Source of the DNA: JAITWN01 sp964581365
Lineage (GTDB): Bacteria; Pseudomonadota; Gammaproteobacteria; SZUA-140
Direction: 5' to 3'
Assembly (NCBI GenBank): GCA_964581365.1
Contig: CAZOOF010000015.1
Location: forward strand, 1-39,294
DNA: 39,294 nt
In this document: piece after piece, positions 17,622 to 25,915 of the stretch
Position numbering within the stretch: the first letter of the stretch is position 1
Layout: each line of letters starts with the position of its first letter
Made by a program: the position numbers and the translations under genes
The notes under the pieces: model-generated
Told to the model about the DNA's origin: nothing
Database searches by the model: none
Seen by the model: the letters and a program-made list of their open reading frames with translations, nothing else

Positions 17622-19652
17622 CTACATGCGCGCGCTGATACCGGCATACCAGTTTCTCCCCGGCGCAGGATCAAAATAGCGCCCGCCCGCAGCGTCGACG
17701 CGAATATTGCTGAACCATTTGCGGTCCCCGATATTGTTCACGCCGGCGAAGACCTCGATCAGCCGCTTGCCGGCCTTCACTTCGCGCCCAGCCCGCAGAT
17801 TGATGACCGTATGGCCGGCGACGTTCACCGCATTGGCATTGTCCGCATGGCGATCGCTGATGGTGAGCAGATCGGCAATGACCCAGCGGTCCGGCTTGCG
17901 CCAGGCGAGCTCTCCAAACAGAGCATGCTCGGGAAGCCCGGGCAGACGCCTGCCGCTCAATGACGTCCCCGCTGCATCGGTGAACCGCGTGAAGCGAAAC
18001 CGGCTGGCGGTATAGGCGACGCGCAGAGTCCAGCGCTCGGCCAGGTCATAGTCGAGCCCCAGCTCGACTCCTTCCCGGCGCGTTCTCGCAGCATTGGCGA
18101 AGCGATTGGGATCGGACGCGATCTGCACGATCTCACCCCGTGTACGTATCGAGAACAGCGCCAGCTCATAGCGCAGCCCGGTTGCCAGCGCCCCCCTCGC
18201 GCCGCCCTCCACGTTGACCGCCCGCTGCGGCTCGAGTCCTGGATCGAAGCCCTGTCCTGGCGCGCTCGGATCGCGGAACTCAGTGAAAGTCGGCGTTTCA
18301 AACGCGCTGCCCAGGTTGGCATAGAGGCGATGCGCCGGACGCCACTGCCAGCCGATGCCGGCCATGTAGCTGAACTCATCGTAGTCCCGGCTGCCGGATC
18401 CGCTGCCGGTATCGAGAACATCGTCGATCGAGAAACGGATGAAATCGCCGCGCATGCCAAGGGTCAGATCGAGGCGGGTGCTGAGAGCATGGTCGATGCG
18501 TCCGTGAATGCCGATCCCGGCCGCCGACTCGATCGCATCCTGGATCCGCTCCCCAAGGACTCCGGCGCCATCGACCAGGTATCGCTGGCGGTCGTCGCGC
18601 TGACGATGGATATCGACGCCGAAAGAATAGTCCAGCGAGCGTTCGATGAGCTGGATCCGGTCTGCATAGCTGGCGCCGCCACCAAAGAAATCCCGGTCGA
18701 ACCGGATCCGGCTCGCACCAGGAAAGGGCAACTGCTGCTCGAACTCGCGACGGGTGTAGAAAACATAGGCGTCGATCCCGCCGTGGAGCGTGACCTCATC
18801 TCGCAGCACCCAGCCGATGCGCTGCTGCCGCACCTCCTGCCCCGCATCGAGCGCCAGTGCATTCGGCGCCGCCTGGCGCGGATCATCGTCAGCTTCCGCG
18901 CGAGTCAGTCCTCCAGGATCCTTGCCGAAAGGCTGATCAAGCACGGTGACCAGGGTCGTCAGCTGGCGCCCCGCGCCCGCTTCGTGGTCGAGCCGGGCAT
19001 GCGCCATGCGTTTTCGGGTCTCACTTTGCGCGCGGTAACCTTCATGCTCCAGCTGCCAGGCACTCAGATGGCCGCGCCAGCGTTCCCCCGCCGCCGCCGC
19101 GCGAGTCCCGGCGCGCCAGAATCCTTCACTTCCCCCCTGCAGACGGAGATCCAGATGGTGGCCGGTTTCAATACGGTCCGAGGTCCGGATATCGATGACT
19201 CCGCCGGCAGCATTACCGAAAGCAGCAGCAGCCGGTCCGCGAATCAGCTCGACCCGGCTTACCGATTCGAGGTCGATGGCATCGATCTGCGACTGACCGT
19301 CGGGCAAGGTCTCGGGCAGTCCATCGACCCGCAGGCGTATACCGCGCACGCCGAATGGCGCCCGCGCGCCGAAGCCCCGGATCGACACGCGCAGGTTCTG
19401 CGCGAAGTTGTAGCGATTCTGGAACAGCGCACCGGGTACCCGGCTGAGCGCCTCGTCGAGCTGCAGACCCTGGCGCCCCTGGCGCAGGTCCTGCGCCTCG
19501 ACGGCCGCGACGGCCGCCGGCATGCGCATCGGATCACCCGCTATCCTCGGCGCGCTCACCTCCAGAGGGTCGAGCTCGATCGCATCCCGGGTATGCCCGA
19601 GCAGTGGCACGAGCAGCCCTGCGATCAGAAGGGAAAGCCTGTGTCGCTTCAC
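17622..19652 (-). CDS. TonB-dependent receptor resembling the PQQ receptor PqqU (YncD)
   Basis: An outer-membrane receptor of about 676 residues with signal peptide, plug and 22-strand barrel. From memory of E. coli YncD/PqqU, matching blocks include NFAQNLRVSIRGFGARAPFG, RGIRLRVDGLPETLPDGQSQ, DLESVSRVELIRGP, DPGGLTRAEADDDPRQA, FETPTFTEF, ARTRREGVELG and GRYFDPAPGRNW at the C-terminus. PqqU imports PQQ in E. coli. The next gene on the strand is a PQQ-dependent dehydrogenase, which supports the same substrate. The start is uncertain: GTG at 19652 begins a signal-like VKRHRLSLLIAGLLVPLLG, while an ATG at 19736 would add 28 residues; neither has a good Shine-Dalgarno. Receptor class is certain, PQQ specificity likely. 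Confidence 0.9.
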   Translation of the reverse strand: MKRHRLSLLIAGLLVPLLGHTRDAIELDPLEVSAPRIAGDPMRMPAAVAAVEAQDLRQGRQGLQLDEALSRVPGALFQNRYNFAQNLRVSIRGFGARAPFGVRGIRLRVDGLPETLPDGQSQIDAIDLESVSRVELIRGPAAAAFGNAAGGVIDIRTSDRIETGHHLDLRLQGGSEGFWRAGTRAAAAGERWRGHLSAWQLEHEGYRAQSETRKRMAHARLDHEAGAGRQLTTLVTVLDQPFGKDPGGLTRAEADDDPRQAAPNALALDAGQEVRQQRIGWVLRDEVTLHGGIDAYVFYTRREFEQQLPFPGASRIRFDRDFFGGGASYADRIQLIERSLDYSFGVDIHRQRDDRQRYLVDGAGVLGERIQDAIESAAGIGIHGRIDHALSTRLDLTLGMRGDFIRFSIDDVLDTGSGSGSRDYDEFSYMAGIGWQWRPAHRLYANLGSAFETPTFTEFRDPSAPGQGFDPGLEPQRAVNVEGGARGALATGLRYELALFSIRTRGEIVQIASDPNRFANAARTRREGVELGLDYDLAERWTLRVAYTASRFRFTRFTDAAGTSLSGRRLPGLPEHALFGELAWRKPDRWVIADLLTISDRHADNANAVNVAGHTVINLRAGREVKAGKRLIEVFAGVNNIGDRKWFSNIRVDAAGGRYFDPAPGRNWYAGISARM

Positions 19653-19799
19653 ATATAGCCACACGATTAAGATGGACGTCGCCGCTCGATCTGGCGCAAA
19701 TGATCTCGACGAATGATAGCCTAGGAATCTGGACATGCGCGTGAGGGCGAGCCCCTAGCGCAGGATGCATTGGTGAGACCATGCAATTCCGGAGGCCGC

Positions 19800-20789
19800 A
19801 TGAAGTACGTAGAAGTCGTCGCCAGAGCAGGCAGCTCACAGACCGTACTGGCCATCGCGGAGAAAGTGAAAGCCCATGATTTCCGGCTCAGCGGAGTCGG
19901 TGATGATGGCATGTGCCAGATGCGCCTGCTGGTGAATGATAACCAGCTCCAATTCACCCTCGATGCGCTGCAGAACGTGCTCGGCGCGCAGCCCATGGCG
20001 AGAATCGTGGTTCTGCCGGTGGAAGCCTCCCTGCCGCGCCTCGATGAAAACGAGCTGAAGAAGCAGGATGCGGCGCCAGCCGTGCGCGAAAAACTCTACG
20101 AGGAAATCGAACGCAGCGCCCGGCTCGATTCCAACTTCGTCATCCTGGTGTTCCTTTCGACCATCGTCGCCGCCATCGGCCTGATCGAGAACAACGTCGC
20201 GGTGGTGATCGGCGCCATGGTGATCGCTCCGCTGCTCGGTCCCAACCTCGCGCTCAGTCTCGCCACTGCCCTGGGCGATCCCGCTCTGCTGCGCAAGGCC
20301 GCGCGAACATTTGCGGTGGGAATACTGCTGGCGATCGGTCTTTCGGTGCCGCTGGGGATGTTCTGGCCAGGCCGGCTCGACAGCTTCGAGCTCATGTCCA
20401 GGACCGTGGTCAGCTACGATTCGATCGCGCTGGCGCTGGCGTCCGGCGCCGCCGCCGCGCTGTCACTGACCACCGGGCTGTCCAGCGTGCTCGTCGGCGT
20501 CATGGTGGCGGTAGCGCTGCTCCCGCCAGCAGCCACCCTCGGGATCATGCTCGGCACCGGAGAAATCACCCATGCGCTCAGTGCAGGCCTGCTGCTCGCG
20601 GTCAACGTCGTATCGGTAAACCTGGCGAGCAAGATCGTATTCATCATGCGCGGGGTGCGGCCACGGACCTGGTATGAAAAGAAGCGGGCAAAGCATGAAA
20701 TGATCGTTTACATCACCGCCTGGATAGTCACCCTGGCGGTGCTCGCCGTGCTCATCTATTTCAGGATGCCGACGACCGGGGCCGGTTAG
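19800..20789 (+). CDS. DUF389 (TIGR00341-type) membrane protein
   Basis: A 329-residue inner-membrane protein. The N-terminal 90 residues form a soluble ferredoxin-like region (MKYVEVVARAGSSQTVLAIAEK), followed by the DUF389 core: SNFVILVFLSTIVAAIGLIENN, then VVIGAMVIAPLLGPNLALSL, then about four more helices rich in Gly/Ala (SLTTGLSSVLVGVMVAVALL), and a last helix near the C-terminus. The family is widespread and its function unknown. The ATG at 19800 has GGAGG 5 nt upstream. It is the only plus-strand gene between the PqqU-like receptor and the carbamoyltransferase, and is divergent from the receptor. Confidence 0.9.
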   Translation: MKYVEVVARAGSSQTVLAIAEKVKAHDFRLSGVGDDGMCQMRLLVNDNQLQFTLDALQNVLGAQPMARIVVLPVEASLPRLDENELKKQDAAPAVREKLYEEIERSARLDSNFVILVFLSTIVAAIGLIENNVAVVIGAMVIAPLLGPNLALSLATALGDPALLRKAARTFAVGILLAIGLSVPLGMFWPGRLDSFELMSRTVVSYDSIALALASGAAAALSLTTGLSSVLVGVMVAVALLPPAATLGIMLGTGEITHALSAGLLLAVNVVSVNLASKIVFIMRGVRPRTWYEKKRAKHEMIVYITAWIVTLAVLAVLIYFRMPTTGAG

Positions 20790-20813
20790 ACACACGGCGA
20801 GCCAGGTGGCCTC

Positions 20814-20860
20814 GAGAAGAAAAGGGCCAGGCTCACTGTGACGCGAACCTGGCCCCGCTT
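20814..20860. terminator. Bidirectional terminator between convergent genes
   Basis: An 8-bp stem (GGGCCAGG 20824-20831 with CCTGGCCC 20848-20855) with a 16-nt loop. On the minus strand it is followed by TTTTCTTCT, a good tail for the lipoprotein gene; on the plus strand by CGCTTTACTT, weaker, for the DUF389 gene. Confidence 0.65.
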
Positions 20861-20882
20861 TACTTCACCGACTCTTCACAGC

Positions 20883-22316
20883 CTACTGCATCTGAAAGAA
20901 GCCCTCGGTCACGGTGAAGCCGCCACCGCTGGTGAAGGTTCCGCTGAAGGTACCAGCGATCGGTCCGCTGCCGATGCTGTCCGGAATGGTCGTCAGCTCG
21001 ATGGTGCACTCGGTTGCGAAGTGGTTGGCGCCATGAGAGCTTCTCAGAGCGATTTCGTTCCCGTTGCAGGCCTGCGGACCCGGCACGAGATGAGCGCTGA
21101 GCGACCAGCCCGGAGAAATGTTGTTGTTCGCATCCACCGCGCGGAAGATGAACGCGCCATCGATGAAAGGCTCGAAGGTGACGTGCCCGGTGTGCGTAAG
21201 CCGCTCACCATTCCTTAGCGCCGTGGCGCCATCGTTGTTGCCGAGTCCCTCCTCCGCCTGGGCACAGTTCCCCTCGCCACCGATTGCAGCGCGGGTCAGA
21301 CCGCCCTGGCCATCTCTGTAGGAAATCTCCGTCACCTCGAGATCCGCGTCCAGGAAGATCTCCAGCCTGCGCCCGCTGTCATCGGCATCGTAGTTGACGT
21401 GCACCCGCCGGGCGTCACCATCGATGAAAGTGCGGTCGAAGATGGCATTGATCTCAGCAGCGGAGAAACCGATTCCGGTGTCGAAATCGATGCTGCCATC
21501 GGCGCCGATGATGATGGTTCCGCGCGCGTGCTCGCGGGTGGCTGTGCCACGGGAAACCGGGTCCACCGCAGTGCAGCTCACCGTGTAGGTGTCGGCGTAC
21601 GCCGTCAGGACGTCAAGACCGGACTGAGCCTCGGAGTCCTCAGGACCCTGCGACCCGTCTTCCTCCGGCATCGGCGCCGGGATGATGCCCAGGTTGCCAT
21701 CCTTGATCAGAGTGAGCAGCGCTTCATAGTCCTCGATGGCCGGGTCGTTGGCGATGGCCTCGCCCACCTGATCGAGCACCCGGTCCCAGGCATCGCCGAT
21801 CTCAAAGGCGGTCTGCAGCGGATTTCCTTCGGGCAACTCGTATCCGGCGTTGATCAGCGCGCCGACGATCGCTGCGCGCGAGCTATCCAGCGTCGCCTCA
21901 TCGAGTGGCCAGTCCTCCGCGGCGTACCAGTCCTGCGGGAGACGGGCGCTCGCCGAGGCAACGATCAGGTCGGTCAGCGGTGTGATGTTGACCACGCCGG
22001 CATCGACCGCATAGCTGTGAAGCGTGACCTCCGGATCGCCGCCGGTAACCTGCAAGGCGCAGGGAAGGCTCGCGGGATCCACGGTGCCGCTCCAGCTCCC
22101 ATCGCTCGCGGTCGCAACCGCCTGGGTGAACCCGGACCCGTCGGCGCATCTGGCGGTGACGGTGCCGCCAACGACCGGCGCACCAACCGCCGCCGTTCCA
22201 CGCAGGTTATCCTGATTCGATGAACCGCCACCGCTACTGTTACATGCGGAGAGGACGAGCATAGTCACTGCCGCCGCGACGGCAAAACGCGCGGACTGAA
22301 CGTAAGACACGTGCAT
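20883..22316 (-). CDS. Lipoprotein of unknown function
   Basis: I do not recognise this 477-residue protein. The signal peptide ends in VLSAC with Cys25, followed by a Ser/Gly-rich linker. Residues about 37-95 (LRGTAAVGAPVVGGTVTARC, then GSWSGTVDPASLPCALQVTG) look like a carboxypeptidase-regulatory-type beta-sandwich, as found at the start of many marine gammaproteobacterial lipoproteins. A helical segment follows (about 120-215), then beta-rich sequence to the end. The ATG at 22316 begins the signal peptide and has a perfect AGGAGGT. It lies 123 bp downstream of a two-component pair on the same strand, so it may be a target or accessory of it; that is inference. Confidence 0.82.
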   Translation of the reverse strand: MHVSYVQSARFAVAAAVTMLVLSACNSSGGGSSNQDNLRGTAAVGAPVVGGTVTARCADGSGFTQAVATASDGSWSGTVDPASLPCALQVTGGDPEVTLHSYAVDAGVVNITPLTDLIVASASARLPQDWYAAEDWPLDEATLDSSRAAIVGALINAGYELPEGNPLQTAFEIGDAWDRVLDQVGEAIANDPAIEDYEALLTLIKDGNLGIIPAPMPEEDGSQGPEDSEAQSGLDVLTAYADTYTVSCTAVDPVSRGTATREHARGTIIIGADGSIDFDTGIGFSAAEINAIFDRTFIDGDARRVHVNYDADDSGRRLEIFLDADLEVTEISYRDGQGGLTRAAIGGEGNCAQAEEGLGNNDGATALRNGERLTHTGHVTFEPFIDGAFIFRAVDANNNISPGWSLSAHLVPGPQACNGNEIALRSSHGANHFATECTIELTTIPDSIGSGPIAGTFSGTFTSGGGFTVTEGFFQMQ

Positions 22317-22374
22317 TCGGAAACCTCCTGGCAAAAAATTGGCCAAGGCAATATACGTGCGTGACCGTACTGCC

Positions 22375-22397
22375 TCACCCCCCGGGTCCGGGGGGTG
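22375..22397 (-). other. GC-rich hairpin between response regulator and lipoprotein genes
   Basis: An 8-bp stem (CACCCCCC/GGGGGGTG) with a 7-nt loop, 43 nt beyond the response-regulator stop. No T-run follows on either strand, so it may limit read-through or protect a 3' end rather than terminate alone. Confidence 0.4.
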
Positions 22398-22439
22398 CAT
22401 GCCGACCAGGAAGCCGTTCCAGGCTGGTCTCAGGAATGA

Positions 22440-23090
22440 TCAGGATCGCGGCGGCGGACCGATGAGCCCGAGCCGCGCGGCATGCCACGCGGCCTCCGCC
22501 CGGGTGGAAATGCCCAGCTTGCGGTAGATGTCCTTGATGTACCCGCCGACGGTAAGCTCGGACAGCGAGAGAGCCCTAGCGACCTCGGCGTTTCTCATGC
22601 CGCTGCCGATGAGTCCGAGCACCTCTCTTTCGCGTGCCGAGAGCGAAACACTGCCATCGTCGACCGGACCGGTGCGCCTGAAATGCTCCATGATGCGGCG
22701 CGCGATGGACGGCGACAGCGCGGGAACGCCCTGTGCGACCTGTTTGATCTGCCGCCACAGCACATCCCCCGGCTGCTCCTTGAGCAGATAGCCCTGCGCT
22801 CCCGCGGCCAGCGCAAGCACGATGTGCGTATCGTCGCCCATCACCGTGGTCACAATGCAGATCGTCTCCGGCTGCAACTCACGGAATGCGCGCAGCACGT
22901 CCAGCCCCGAACCATCCGGCAAGCCGAGATCGATCAGCGCAATGTCGAAATCCGCCTTCTCGGCAAGTCGCATCGCCTCGCGCATGCGCTCCGCCTCATG
23001 GATCTCGCACTCCGGAAAGGCTTCACGCATGAGTTCACCCAACCATCGCCGGGTCTCAGCGACATCTTCGACGATCAATGCTCGCTTCAT
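22440..23090 (-). CDS. NarL/FixJ-family response regulator
   Basis: A 216-residue transcriptional regulator. The receiver domain (1-120) has acidic residues ED at 8-9, phosphoacceptor Asp54 (ALIDLGLPDGSG), a Thr near 83 and Lys105 (GYLLKEQPGD). The LuxR-type helix-turn-helix follows at about 147-206 (LSAREREVLGLIGSGMRNAE, then LTVGGYIKDIYRKLGISTRA). Its ATG overlaps the stop of the upstream histidine-kinase gene by 4 nt (ATGA), making the two a cognate pair. Targets unknown; the lipoprotein gene downstream is the nearest candidate. Confidence 0.95.
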   Translation of the reverse strand: MKRALIVEDVAETRRWLGELMREAFPECEIHEAERMREAMRLAEKADFDIALIDLGLPDGSGLDVLRAFRELQPETICIVTTVMGDDTHIVLALAAGAQGYLLKEQPGDVLWRQIKQVAQGVPALSPSIARRIMEHFRRTGPVDDGSVSLSAREREVLGLIGSGMRNAEVARALSLSELTVGGYIKDIYRKLGISTRAEAAWHAARLGLIGPPPRS

Positions 23091-25255
23091 CGAGGTAAGC
23101 CTGCCTGTGCCAGAGGAACCAGTGCTTCCAGGCGCGTTCCGTTTGCACTGCTCGAGAGATCGAACCTGCCCTGAAGGCTGTGCACGCGCGCGCGCATATT
23201 GGCGAGACCATTGCCGGAAGCCACCACCTCGGGCACGAAGCCGCTGCCATCATCCTCGATCGACAGCACCAGCGCGCCGGCATGCCGCCGGATGCCAATG
23301 CAGAGGCGGGATGCCCCGGAATGCCGGATGACGTTGCCCGCAGCCTCGCGCAGAATCGAACGCAGCGTATGGGCGATCCGGGGCGGCAGCAGCTGTGCAT
23401 CCTGATCGTCGGCATCCCGGCACCACTCGAGTGTGATACCCGCCGACTCCAGATGCTCGGCGATCTCCACGCGCAGATCGGCCAGCACCTCATCCAGCGA
23501 CAGCCCGTCATGCGAGACGTCATTGATGATATCTCTGAGCTCGGTAAGAGCTTCGCGAATCAGCGCATCCTTCCGGACGATGTCCCGACCGTGCAGCGCG
23601 CCCATGAGTCGCATGCCGATATTGTCGTGCATGTCGCGCGCGATGCGGGCGCGCTCCTCCGCCACGCCCTGCTCGTAGGCGCGCCGGCTCTGCAGCGCAT
23701 GATCGAGCATGGCCCTAAGCTCGCGCGCCAGCTCGGAATCCCGCGAGGAAAACAGCCCTCTCCCGCCGGCGCTGTATACAAGCCTGAGCGCCGGCAGCAT
23801 CCCGATCGCCGGAACGACCAGCGCGACGCCGTCCTCATCAAGTCCGGCGGCGACATCCTGTTCGGCGACCTCAATCCGCAGTGGACTGTACAGGTCCTGC
23901 AGCAAGTGCCGCCAGCGTGCGAACTGGTCCGCCCCCGGCGGCGTCAGCGCGACATCCATGACCTGGCGAAACAGCTCCGGACGACCCGTGGCGCGGCGTC
24001 CCATCAGACGGCGGCCCAGCGCATCGCGAAACGGCAGATACGCAAAGGCAATGATCACCAGCGACAATGCAAAGGCGGGAACGCGCTCGATGGACACCGC
24101 GTAGATGAACACTGCATCGAGCATGACGAGCAGAATCATGCCGCCGAGATAGAACAGAATGCGAAACGCCCATTCGTCGAGCTCGAACAGCCAGTAGCGG
24201 GCGACGCCGAGGGCGAGCCCCGCGTGGATCAGGAGGAAGAACAGGAAGGCGTAGCCCTGCGGAAGTGTGGGACTTGCGCCGAAGAGATTCGGCGCGATGA
24301 TCGTCAGTACGAACGCGCCGGCGCCGACCGCGATGCTCAACCCGAACCAGCGCAGCGCAGCCCGGGCACTCGGATCATCGCGTGTGGCCCGATACTGCAG
24401 AATCGCGCACAGCACGATACCGATCATCTCGAGCATCGTCGGCAGATGCGATCCCAGCGGTGGGCCGGACAGGAGCCAGAGCGTATCGGCGAGCCACCAG
24501 ATGCCGAAGACCAGCGGCAGCAGCCACAGATGACGCGGGCGCACCAGGCGACGCGGATAGCTCAGCAGCAGCGCGATCATGGCGACGCCGAACAGCAGGG
24601 CGCCACCGTGGTTCGCTGCCGAAAGCGCCCGGAAGAGCTCTCCGGGCAGAGCCAACTCGCGCGTACTGTAGACCGCGGCAGCCGAAGTGAATATCAGCAT
24701 GCTCGTACCCACGGTGGCGAACAGCTGCGTACTCAGATCCTTGCGGCGCAGACTCCAGACCCACAGACCGAGGAGAAATCCTGCATGACCCACGAACACC
24801 TGCACCCAGAACTCCAGCGGCAAGTCCGTCACCCGGCGCTGATCCATTGGGTCGAGGCGCAGCTGGAACTCCGCCCCGCCCTCGTCCCGGAGCATCAGAT
24901 CGACGGCGCCCCGGTCGAGAATGGCGGCGATTTCTCCCTGGCGATCGAAGAAGGCGGACATTTCGCCATAGGTTTCGAGCACGTCCGGCTCATCGACGAG
25001 ATCGAGCGCTCGAAGCACCAGGGGCCCGCCGTCGCCGGCGGACAGGGAAAGCAGCGTGCTCTCGACCGGCACCTCGCGCGCGGGCCCGTCGGGATGAACA
25101 GCAGCGATACGCACTCCGCCGGCATCGGACTCGGCTGCCAGCTCGAGACCAAGCCATGGCTGACGAATGGCCAGCAGGACGGTGAGGAGCAGCAGTAGCG
25201 CGCTAAGCAATGCACCTGCGGACAGGGTCTTGATGGGGGTCAGTAGCGTCAGCAA
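23087..25255 (-). CDS. Membrane sensor histidine kinase, HisKA_3 (NarX/UhpB-like) type
   Basis: A 722-residue kinase. After a first membrane helix (about 12-31), a periplasmic region (about 33-148) begins WLGLELAAESDAGGVRIAAV and is weakly PDZ-like; about eight more helices follow (150-400). The cytoplasmic part has a GAF-like linker, then a HisKA_3 dimerisation helix with phosphoacceptor His543 (RARIARDMHDNIGMRLM) and an HATPase with N-box REAAGNVIRHSGAS (Asn641), then EDDGSGF and GNGLANMRARV. The start is uncertain: TTG at 25255 is used for lack of an ATG, without a clear Shine-Dalgarno; another TTG 15 codons in is possible. The signal sensed is unknown. Confidence 0.92.
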   Translation of the reverse strand: MLTLLTPIKTLSAGALLSALLLLLTVLLAIRQPWLGLELAAESDAGGVRIAAVHPDGPAREVPVESTLLSLSAGDGGPLVLRALDLVDEPDVLETYGEMSAFFDRQGEIAAILDRGAVDLMLRDEGGAEFQLRLDPMDQRRVTDLPLEFWVQVFVGHAGFLLGLWVWSLRRKDLSTQLFATVGTSMLIFTSAAAVYSTRELALPGELFRALSAANHGGALLFGVAMIALLLSYPRRLVRPRHLWLLPLVFGIWWLADTLWLLSGPPLGSHLPTMLEMIGIVLCAILQYRATRDDPSARAALRWFGLSIAVGAGAFVLTIIAPNLFGASPTLPQGYAFLFFLLIHAGLALGVARYWLFELDEWAFRILFYLGGMILLVMLDAVFIYAVSIERVPAFALSLVIIAFAYLPFRDALGRRLMGRRATGRPELFRQVMDVALTPPGADQFARWRHLLQDLYSPLRIEVAEQDVAAGLDEDGVALVVPAIGMLPALRLVYSAGGRGLFSSRDSELARELRAMLDHALQSRRAYEQGVAEERARIARDMHDNIGMRLMGALHGRDIVRKDALIREALTELRDIINDVSHDGLSLDEVLADLRVEIAEHLESAGITLEWCRDADDQDAQLLPPRIAHTLRSILREAAGNVIRHSGASRLCIGIRRHAGALVLSIEDDGSGFVPEVVASGNGLANMRARVHSLQGRFDLSSSANGTRLEALVPLAQAGLPR

Positions 25256-25323
25256 AGCGTAACAGTCCGATGATTGTGCGCATCTCGACGCCGCCGTGGA
25301 TACCGGCGCCGGCTTCGCCCGGA

Positions 25324-25329
25324 ATTATA
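25324..25329 (-). promoter_or_regulatory. Probable -10 element of the kinase/regulator operon
   Basis: A perfect TATAAT on the minus strand, 69 nt before the proposed kinase start. No good -35 lies 16-18 bp upstream, so the promoter may need an activator, possibly the operon's own response regulator. Confidence 0.4.
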
Positions 25330-25439
25330 CCGGATTGCCGCCCGGCCGTTCGGCGGGCTCTGGCGCTCGATCATGCGGGTAACATGCGCGTTTATTCGCG
25401 ATCCATACACACTCGAGAGGCATGGAAATTCGTGCTGAT

Positions 25440-25468
25440 TTGGAAGCACGGTCCCAATTTGTTAGAGT
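25440..25468 (+). promoter_or_regulatory. Promoter-like pair directly before the orphan terminator
   Basis: TTGGAA (25440-25445), 17 bp, TAGAGT (25463-25468). Transcription would start near 25475, immediately at the terminator stem, giving an RNA of about 30 nt unless the polymerase reads through toward the carbamoyltransferase gene. Confidence 0.4.
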
Positions 25469-25475
25469 AGACCAT

Positions 25476-25506
25476 GCCCCGGAATTCTATACGGGGCTTT
25501 TTTTTT
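25476..25506 (+). terminator. Orphan intrinsic terminator, plus strand
   Basis: Stem GCCCCG/CGGGGC (6 bp, 10-nt loop) followed by nine T residues. It is a textbook intrinsic terminator, yet no plus-strand gene lies between 20789 and it. It must end a small RNA or act as an attenuator in the leader of the carbamoyltransferase operon. Confidence 0.85.
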
Positions 25507-25798
25507 AATCGGCCGTGCCGCTGCGCCGCACCCCGGCCTTGGGAGAAACCGTGCATCCACCGGTGCCCTCACAATGCAATCGCAGCCTAATCTCATCTCC
25601 GCGATCCGGCCAGTCTGGATACGCTTCCATACTGATGATGTCTGCCAGGCAGCGCTCTTGCATTCGCAGCGCACCGCCGGGATCCGCGGGCGTGGAAGAT
25701 GCGCCGCCACTGGAACCACCGCCGATTCGCCACCAGGCAGCGGCAGGCATCCGCGGGTTCCGTCCGGGAGGCGGCAGCGTTCTCTGCACTGAGCCCAT
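25505..25798 (-). CDS. Possible small ORF of unknown function
   Basis: A 97-residue minus-strand reading frame from an ATG at 25798. It has an N-terminal Pro/Arg-rich part, a Gly/Ser linker (GGGSSGGASS), and a C-terminal part with three Cys residues (ERCLADIIS, LRLHCEGTGGC). No signal peptide and no good Shine-Dalgarno are seen; its TAA overlaps the terminator's T-run. The Gly/Ser linker and Cys pattern resemble the mature part of a small lipoprotein that has lost its signal sequence, but I recognise no family. It may be chance. Confidence 0.2.
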   Translation of the reverse strand: MGSVQRTLPPPGRNPRMPAAAWWRIGGGSSGGASSTPADPGGALRMQERCLADIISMEAYPDWPDRGDEIRLRLHCEGTGGCTVSPKAGVRRSGTAD

Positions 25799-25915
25799 CG
25801 TTACACCGTCTTTTCTCCCATCCCCCTCTCCTGTGCAACACGCCTCCGAGGCACCGCCCTGCCGGCCTCGACCTTGCAATGCCACTGAACTCAGCCATAT
25901 CAGGACAAGAACATC

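Larger units (their letters stand above)
25256..25915. other. 660-base divergent intergenic region
   Basis: It separates the minus-strand kinase operon from the plus-strand carbamoyltransferase gene. It holds a minus-strand -10 (25324-25329), a plus-strand promoter-like pair (25440-25468), an orphan plus-strand intrinsic terminator (25476-25506), and a possible small minus-strand ORF (25505-25798). A weak plus-strand promoter (TTGCAA 25874-25879, 18 bp, TATCAG 25898-25903) lies just before the carbamoyltransferase. Nothing else in it is recognised. Confidence 0.6.

Noticed and set aside
23180..25198. A 672-codon open frame on the plus strand opposite the histidine kinase
   Set aside because: Mirror of a clear kinase gene, with mirror-type composition and no domain.
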